Below, piece by piece: positions 61,081 to 64,000 of a stretch of 64,000 bases of DNA (position 1 is its first letter; each line of letters opens with the position of its first letter). Origin of the DNA: Streptomyces sp. KMM 9044 (GTDB taxonomy: Bacteria; Actinomycetota; Actinomycetes; Streptomycetales; Streptomycetaceae); assembly GCF_024701375.2 (NCBI RefSeq), contig NZ_CP113910.1, forward strand, positions 3,348,001 through 3,412,000, read 5' to 3'. The translations under genes were made by a program, and so were the position numbers. The notes under the pieces are model-generated. The model saw only the letters and a list, made by a program, of their open reading frames with translations, ran no database searches and was not told where the DNA came from.

Positions 61081-61275
61081 CCGGCCCTACCTGCCCGGCC
61101 CCAGGTCCTGTCCGGAGTTTCCCGTCGTCGCCCGAAGGGCGGCCCTGCTGCGTCTGGTGCGGTGCCTCGGTGTGCGGCCGGACCGCCCTCGTACCGGACG
61201 TACCCGGGTGATCCGGCCGTGCGGCCAGGTGCCGTGCCGGACCCCGCACGGCAGACGGGACACTCCGGACAGGGC

Positions 61276-62106
61276 CTAGATGAGCCCGTGTTCCCGCAGG
61301 TACTCCAGCTGCGCGCGGACCGACAGCTCCGCGGCCGGCCACAGGGAGCGGTCCACGTCGGCGTAGACGTGGGCGACGACCTCGGACGGGCTGTGGTGGC
61401 CGTTCTCCACGGCCGTCTCCACCTGGGCCAGGCGGTGCGCGCGGTGCGCCAGGTAGTACTCGACGGCCCCCTGGGCGTCCTCCAGTACGGGGCCGTGGCC
61501 CGGCAGGACCGTGTGGACGCCGTCGTCGACCGTGAGCGAGCGCAGGCGGCGCAGCGTGTCCAGATAGTCGCCGAGGCGGCCGTCGGGGTGGGCCACGACG
61601 GTCGTACCGCGCCCCAGGACCGTGTCACCGGTGAGGACGGCCCCGTCGGCCGGCAGGTGGAAGGCCAGCGAGTCGGCGGTGTGACCGGGGGCGGGGACGA
61701 TCCGCAGTTCCAGGCCGTCCACGGTGACCACGTCCCCGCCGGACAGTCCCTCGTCCCCCAGGCGCAGCTCCGGGTCCAGTGCCCGTACGTTCGTACCGGT
61801 CAGCTCGGCGAAGCGGGCGGCGCCCTCGGAATGGTCCGGGTGACCGTGCGTCAGCAGGGTGAGGGCGACGCGCTTTCCGGCCCGCTCGGCGCTGTCGACG
61901 ACGCTGCGCAGATGCCCCTCTTCCAGCGGGCCCGGGTCGATCACGACCGCCCGCGCGGAACCGGGTTCCGACAGAATCCAGGTGTTGGTGCCGTCCAGGG
62001 TCATCGCCGAGGCGTTCGGCGCCAGGACGTTGACCGCCCGCGCGGTGGCGGGTCCGGAGAGGACCCCTCCGCGCGGTTGGCCGGGAAGGGCTGCCGCATC
62101 CGTCAT
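61276..62106 (-). CDS. Metallo-beta-lactamase-fold hydrolase
   Basis: 276 residues. The metal motif is LTHGHPDHSEG (HxHxDH with one variation: THGHPDH), with later ligands in GDTVLGRG and PGHGP. The domain begins NTWILSEPGSARAVVIDPGP, and the C-terminal winged-helix-like region (ARLAQVETAVENGHHSPSEVVAHVYADVD) is of the LACTB2 type. Relatives are ribonucleases or thioesterases; the substrate is unknown. Its ATG overlaps the stop of the upstream Nudix gene (ATGA), so the two are coupled. Confidence 0.92.
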   Translation of the reverse strand: MTDAAALPGQPRGGVLSGPATARAVNVLAPNASAMTLDGTNTWILSEPGSARAVVIDPGPLEEGHLRSVVDSAERAGKRVALTLLTHGHPDHSEGAARFAELTGTNVRALDPELRLGDEGLSGGDVVTVDGLELRIVPAPGHTADSLAFHLPADGAVLTGDTVLGRGTTVVAHPDGRLGDYLDTLRRLRSLTVDDGVHTVLPGHGPVLEDAQGAVEYYLAHRAHRLAQVETAVENGHHSPSEVVAHVYADVDRSLWPAAELSVRAQLEYLREHGLI

Positions 62107-63059
62107 GCGGGGGCTCCACCGTGGGGGTTGTGCTGAGTGTGCCGGGTGGGCTGGGCATGCTGCGGGACGTGCCGGGTGAACTCGTCGTGCCCCGGCCAGG
62201 ACAGCACGACCTCGCCCTCCTCCAGCCGCGCGGTGGCCAGCACCGGCGTGAGGTCACGCGCGGGTGCCGCCTCGAGCGCCTGTGCCGCCGTCGTGTACGC
62301 CGTCAGCTGGCGCAGGGTCGCGATGGTCGGCGGCATCATCAGCAGCTCGCCCCGGTCGTACGCGGCGGCTGCCTCGCCCGGGGCGATCCACACCGTACGG
62401 TCGGCCTCCGTGGAGGCGTTCCGGGTGCGCTGTCCCTCGGGAAGGGCGGCGACGAAGAACCAGGTGTCGTAGCGGCGGGGCTCGAACTCCGGGGTGATCC
62501 ACCGCGTCCACCCGCCGAGCAGGTCCGAGCGCAGGACCAGTCCCCGGCGGTCGAGGAACTCCGCGAAGGACATCTCCCGCGCGACGAGGGCCGCGCGATC
62601 CGCCTCCCAGTCCGGGCCCGTGGTGTCGCCGACCACGGAGTCGGGCGTCGGGCCCGCAAGCAGCACGCCGGCCTCCTCGTACGTCTCGCGCACCGCGGCG
62701 CAGACGACCGCCTGGGCCGCCGTTTCGCCGGCGCCGAGTCGGTCCGCCCACCACGCACGCGTGGGGCCCGCCCAGCGGACGCGGAGATCGTCGTCGCGCG
62801 GGTCGACCCCACCGCCGGGATAGGCGTACGCACCTCCGGCGAAGGCCATGGAGGTGCGTCGGCGCAGCATGTGGACGACGTAGCCGTCGCCGGTGTCCTT
62901 CAGGAGCATGACGGTGGCCGCGCGCTTCGGTGCGACCGGGACGAGGGTCCCGTCCGCGAGCGCGCGGATACGCTCCGGCCATTCCGGCGGATACCACTGC
63001 CCGCCGGTTCGAACACCCGGCCGGCCCCCGGCCTGCCCATCAGCCTGCGCATTCGCCAT
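62103..63059 (-). CDS. Nudix hydrolase, NUDT19-like
   Basis: 318 residues from ATG 63059. VMLLKDTGDGYVVHMLRRRTSMAFAGGAYAYPGGGVDPRDDD opens the fold, and the Nudix core is split by an insert: AAVRETYEEAGVLLAG supplies RExxEEAG. A long insertion between PGG and the RE motif is usual in the NUDT19-like group that hydrolyses acyl-CoA derivatives; that substrate is inferred. Operon with the MBL gene downstream. Confidence 0.9.
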   Translation of the reverse strand: MANAQADGQAGGRPGVRTGGQWYPPEWPERIRALADGTLVPVAPKRAATVMLLKDTGDGYVVHMLRRRTSMAFAGGAYAYPGGGVDPRDDDLRVRWAGPTRAWWADRLGAGETAAQAVVCAAVRETYEEAGVLLAGPTPDSVVGDTTGPDWEADRAALVAREMSFAEFLDRRGLVLRSDLLGGWTRWITPEFEPRRYDTWFFVAALPEGQRTRNASTEADRTVWIAPGEAAAAYDRGELLMMPPTIATLRQLTAYTTAAQALEAAPARDLTPVLATARLEEGEVVLSWPGHDEFTRHVPQHAQPTRHTQHNPHGGAPA

Positions 63060-63150
63060 GGCCGGAGGCTATCTCTCGACGGGCCGATGTTCGAGGGGCA
63101 ACCCGGGGAGCAGGGGAGAAGCACCCGCCCGCCCCCGCAAGCCCGCCCCC

Positions 63151-63192
63151 CTCAGTCCGTCCCCCTCAGTCCGTCCCCCTCAGTCCGTCCCG
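63151..63192. repeat. Three tandem 14-bp repeats over the ridA stop
   Basis: ctcagtccgtcccc occurs at 63151-63164 and 63165-63178, and with one change at 63179-63192. The third copy includes the ridA stop codon, so each copy repeats GACGGACTGA on the minus strand. Confidence 0.9.
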
Positions 63193-63650
63193 GTCAGTTC
63201 CACCTGGATCTCGACCTCCACGGGCGCGTCCAGCGGCAGTACCGCGACGCCCACCGCGCTGCGGGCGTGGACGCCCTTGTCGCCGAGGACGTCGACCAGC
63301 AGCTCGCTCGCGCCGTTGAGGACGCCCGGCTGGCCCGTGAAGTCCGCGGCCGAGGCCACGAACCCGGTGACCTTCACCACGCGCGCCACGCGGTCCAGGT
63401 CACCGGCGACGGACTTCACTGCGGCGAGGGCGTTCAGCGCACAGGTGCGCGCCAGCTCCTTCGCTTCCTCCGCCGTGACCTCGGCGCCGACCTTGCCGGT
63501 CAGCGAGAGCGCGCCGTCCACCATGGGAAGCTGGCCGGCGGTGTGGACGTACCGGCCGGACAGCACGGCCGGACGGTACGCGGCCAGCGGCGGAACCACC
63601 TCGGGCAGCCTCAGGCCGAGCTCGGCCAGCTTCGCCTCGACCTCGCTCAC
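63180..63650 (-). CDS. RidA-family (YjgF/UK114) protein
   Basis: 156 residues from GTG 63650, overlapping the DUF4177 stop (GTGA). The sequence AAYRPAVLSGRYVHTAGQLPMVDG and DLDRVARVVKVTGFVASAADFTGQPGVLNGASELLVDVLG matches the 'larger RidA' subgroup. The C-terminal ARSAVGVAVLPLDAPVEVEIQVE holds the conserved Arg (HARSAVG) that binds the carboxylate of imine intermediates in active RidA. It probably removes reactive enamines or is a relaxed relative. Short operon with DUF4177. Confidence 0.93.
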   Translation of the reverse strand: MSEVEAKLAELGLRLPEVVPPLAAYRPAVLSGRYVHTAGQLPMVDGALSLTGKVGAEVTAEEAKELARTCALNALAAVKSVAGDLDRVARVVKVTGFVASAADFTGQPGVLNGASELLVDVLGDKGVHARSAVGVAVLPLDAPVEVEIQVELTGTD

Positions 63651-63808
63651 GCCTGCTTCTCCCGCTTCAGGTAGGCCACCAGCTGCTCGGGGTTGTTCGG
63701 GCCGGGAACGACCTGTACAAGCTCCCAGCCGTCCTCGCCCCAGGTGTCCAGAATCTGCTTCGTGGCGTGGACCAGCAGCGGAACCGTCGAGTACTCCCAT
63801 TTCGTCAT
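63647..63808 (-). CDS. DUF4177 small protein
   Basis: 53 residues from ATG 63808: starts MTKWEYSTVPLLVHATKQIL, continues DTWGEDGWELVQVVPGPNN and ends with AYLKREKQA. The WEY...GWELV pattern is characteristic of DUF4177. Its TGA overlaps the GTG start of the RidA gene. It is short enough to be missed by length cut-offs, but the composition and coupling support it strongly. Function unknown. Confidence 0.9.
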   Translation of the reverse strand: MTKWEYSTVPLLVHATKQILDTWGEDGWELVQVVPGPNNPEQLVAYLKREKQA

Positions 63809-63889
63809 GCGGCGACTCTAGCGGCTGCATTCCGGGGAGATCCCACCCGGAGCCGACGGGACGCGCGGGGAGGAATTAGGCTCAAAGGC

Positions 63890-64000
63890 GTGAGCAGGCT
63901 TCAGGTCGTCAGTGGCAAAGGCGGAACCGGCAAGACCACGGTGGCCGCGGCCCTCGCGCTGGCTCTGGCCACGGAGGGGAAGCGGACGCTTCTCGTCGAG
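63890..64000 (+). CDS. ArsA/GET3-type anion-transporting ATPase, 5' end only
   Basis: The window ends 37 codons into this gene. GTG 63890 is preceded by GGGGAGGAATT. The visible part, VSRLQVVSGKGGTGKTTVAAALALALA, carries the deviant Walker A KGGTGKTT of ArsA-type ATPases. In Streptomyces two such ATPase genes lie side by side upstream of wblA as I recall; whether that holds here cannot be seen. Confidence 0.88.
   Translation, partial: MSRLQVVSGKGGTGKTTVAAALALALATEGKRTLLVE

Overview
The window is high-G+C actinobacterial DNA, almost certainly Streptomyces. Signs are the strong G/C third-position bias, GGAGG-type ribosome sites with frequent GTG starts, and a core gene block (tripeptidyl-aminopeptidase-like lipoprotein, holB, tmk, topA, hppA, anti-sigma factor, bldG, helicase, tad genes, acs, nhaA, nth, crp) whose order matches what I recall for S. 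coelicolor around SCO3540-SCO3578. That match is from memory, not from a search.

Bases 1 to about 19.16 kb are an integrated mobile element, seen from its interior to its tRNA-side end. It abuts the 3' end of a tRNA-Thr(CGT) gene at 19163-19236, the classic attachment site geometry. From left to right it holds: the 3' end of an unrecognised gene, a NucS-like/DUF5655 nuclease-type protein and an N6-adenine-type DNA methyltransferase (1-2.4 kb); an actinobacterial conjugation (type IV secretion) operon with a bifunctional peptidoglycan hydrolase, a DUF6112 pilin-like protein, a small membrane protein broken by an IS982-type insertion, a VirB6-like membrane protein, an SCO6880-family protein, a DUF6238 protein and a VirB4-like ATPase (2.9-12.8 kb); a nested insertion in which an IS5-type element sits inside an ISKra4-type element (12.8-16.2 kb); and an N-terminally truncated tyrosine integrase followed by two unrecognised cargo genes next to the tRNA (16.2-18.9 kb). 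The truncated integrase, the IS-split transfer gene and the absence of any visible coupling protein, relaxase, replication or excision gene between the ATPase and the integrase suggest a decaying, probably immobile element.

From 19.2 kb to 64 kb the sequence is chromosomal core. 19.3-31.7 kb: peptidase lipoprotein, clamp-loader delta' subunit, thymidylate kinase fused to an MFS-like domain, topoisomerase I, a methyltransferase and a small lipoprotein, all on the minus strand. 31.9-38.3 kb: proton-pumping pyrophosphatase, then the anti-sigma factor/BldG developmental switch, divergent from a DEAD/DUF1998 helicase. 38.0-44.0 kb: a tight, translationally coupled tad-type pilus/secretion operon running ssd, tadA/cpaF, tadB, tadC, DUF4244, tadE, Rv3654c-like. 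44.5-56.4 kb: HAD phosphatase, degenerate Fic-like protein, deacetylase-type lipoprotein, SulP-carbonic anhydrase fusion, acetyl-CoA synthetase, NhaA antiporter, holin-like protein and epoxide-hydrolase-like protein. 56.9-64 kb: MarP-like protease, Nudix, endonuclease III, the global regulator Crp with a candidate operator, MBL hydrolase, second Nudix, DUF4177, RidA, and the start of an ArsA-type ATPase cut by the window end.

Most interesting leads: the nuclease/methyltransferase set and the tRNA-proximal coiled-coil gene on the element as possible accessory or defence cargo; the conserved-looking accessory gene carried by the ISKra4 element; a perfect 46-bp palindrome upstream of hppA; a perfect 22-bp palindrome across the start codon of the Fic-like gene; and two translated small ORFs (25 and 53 codons) that length-filtered annotation would miss.
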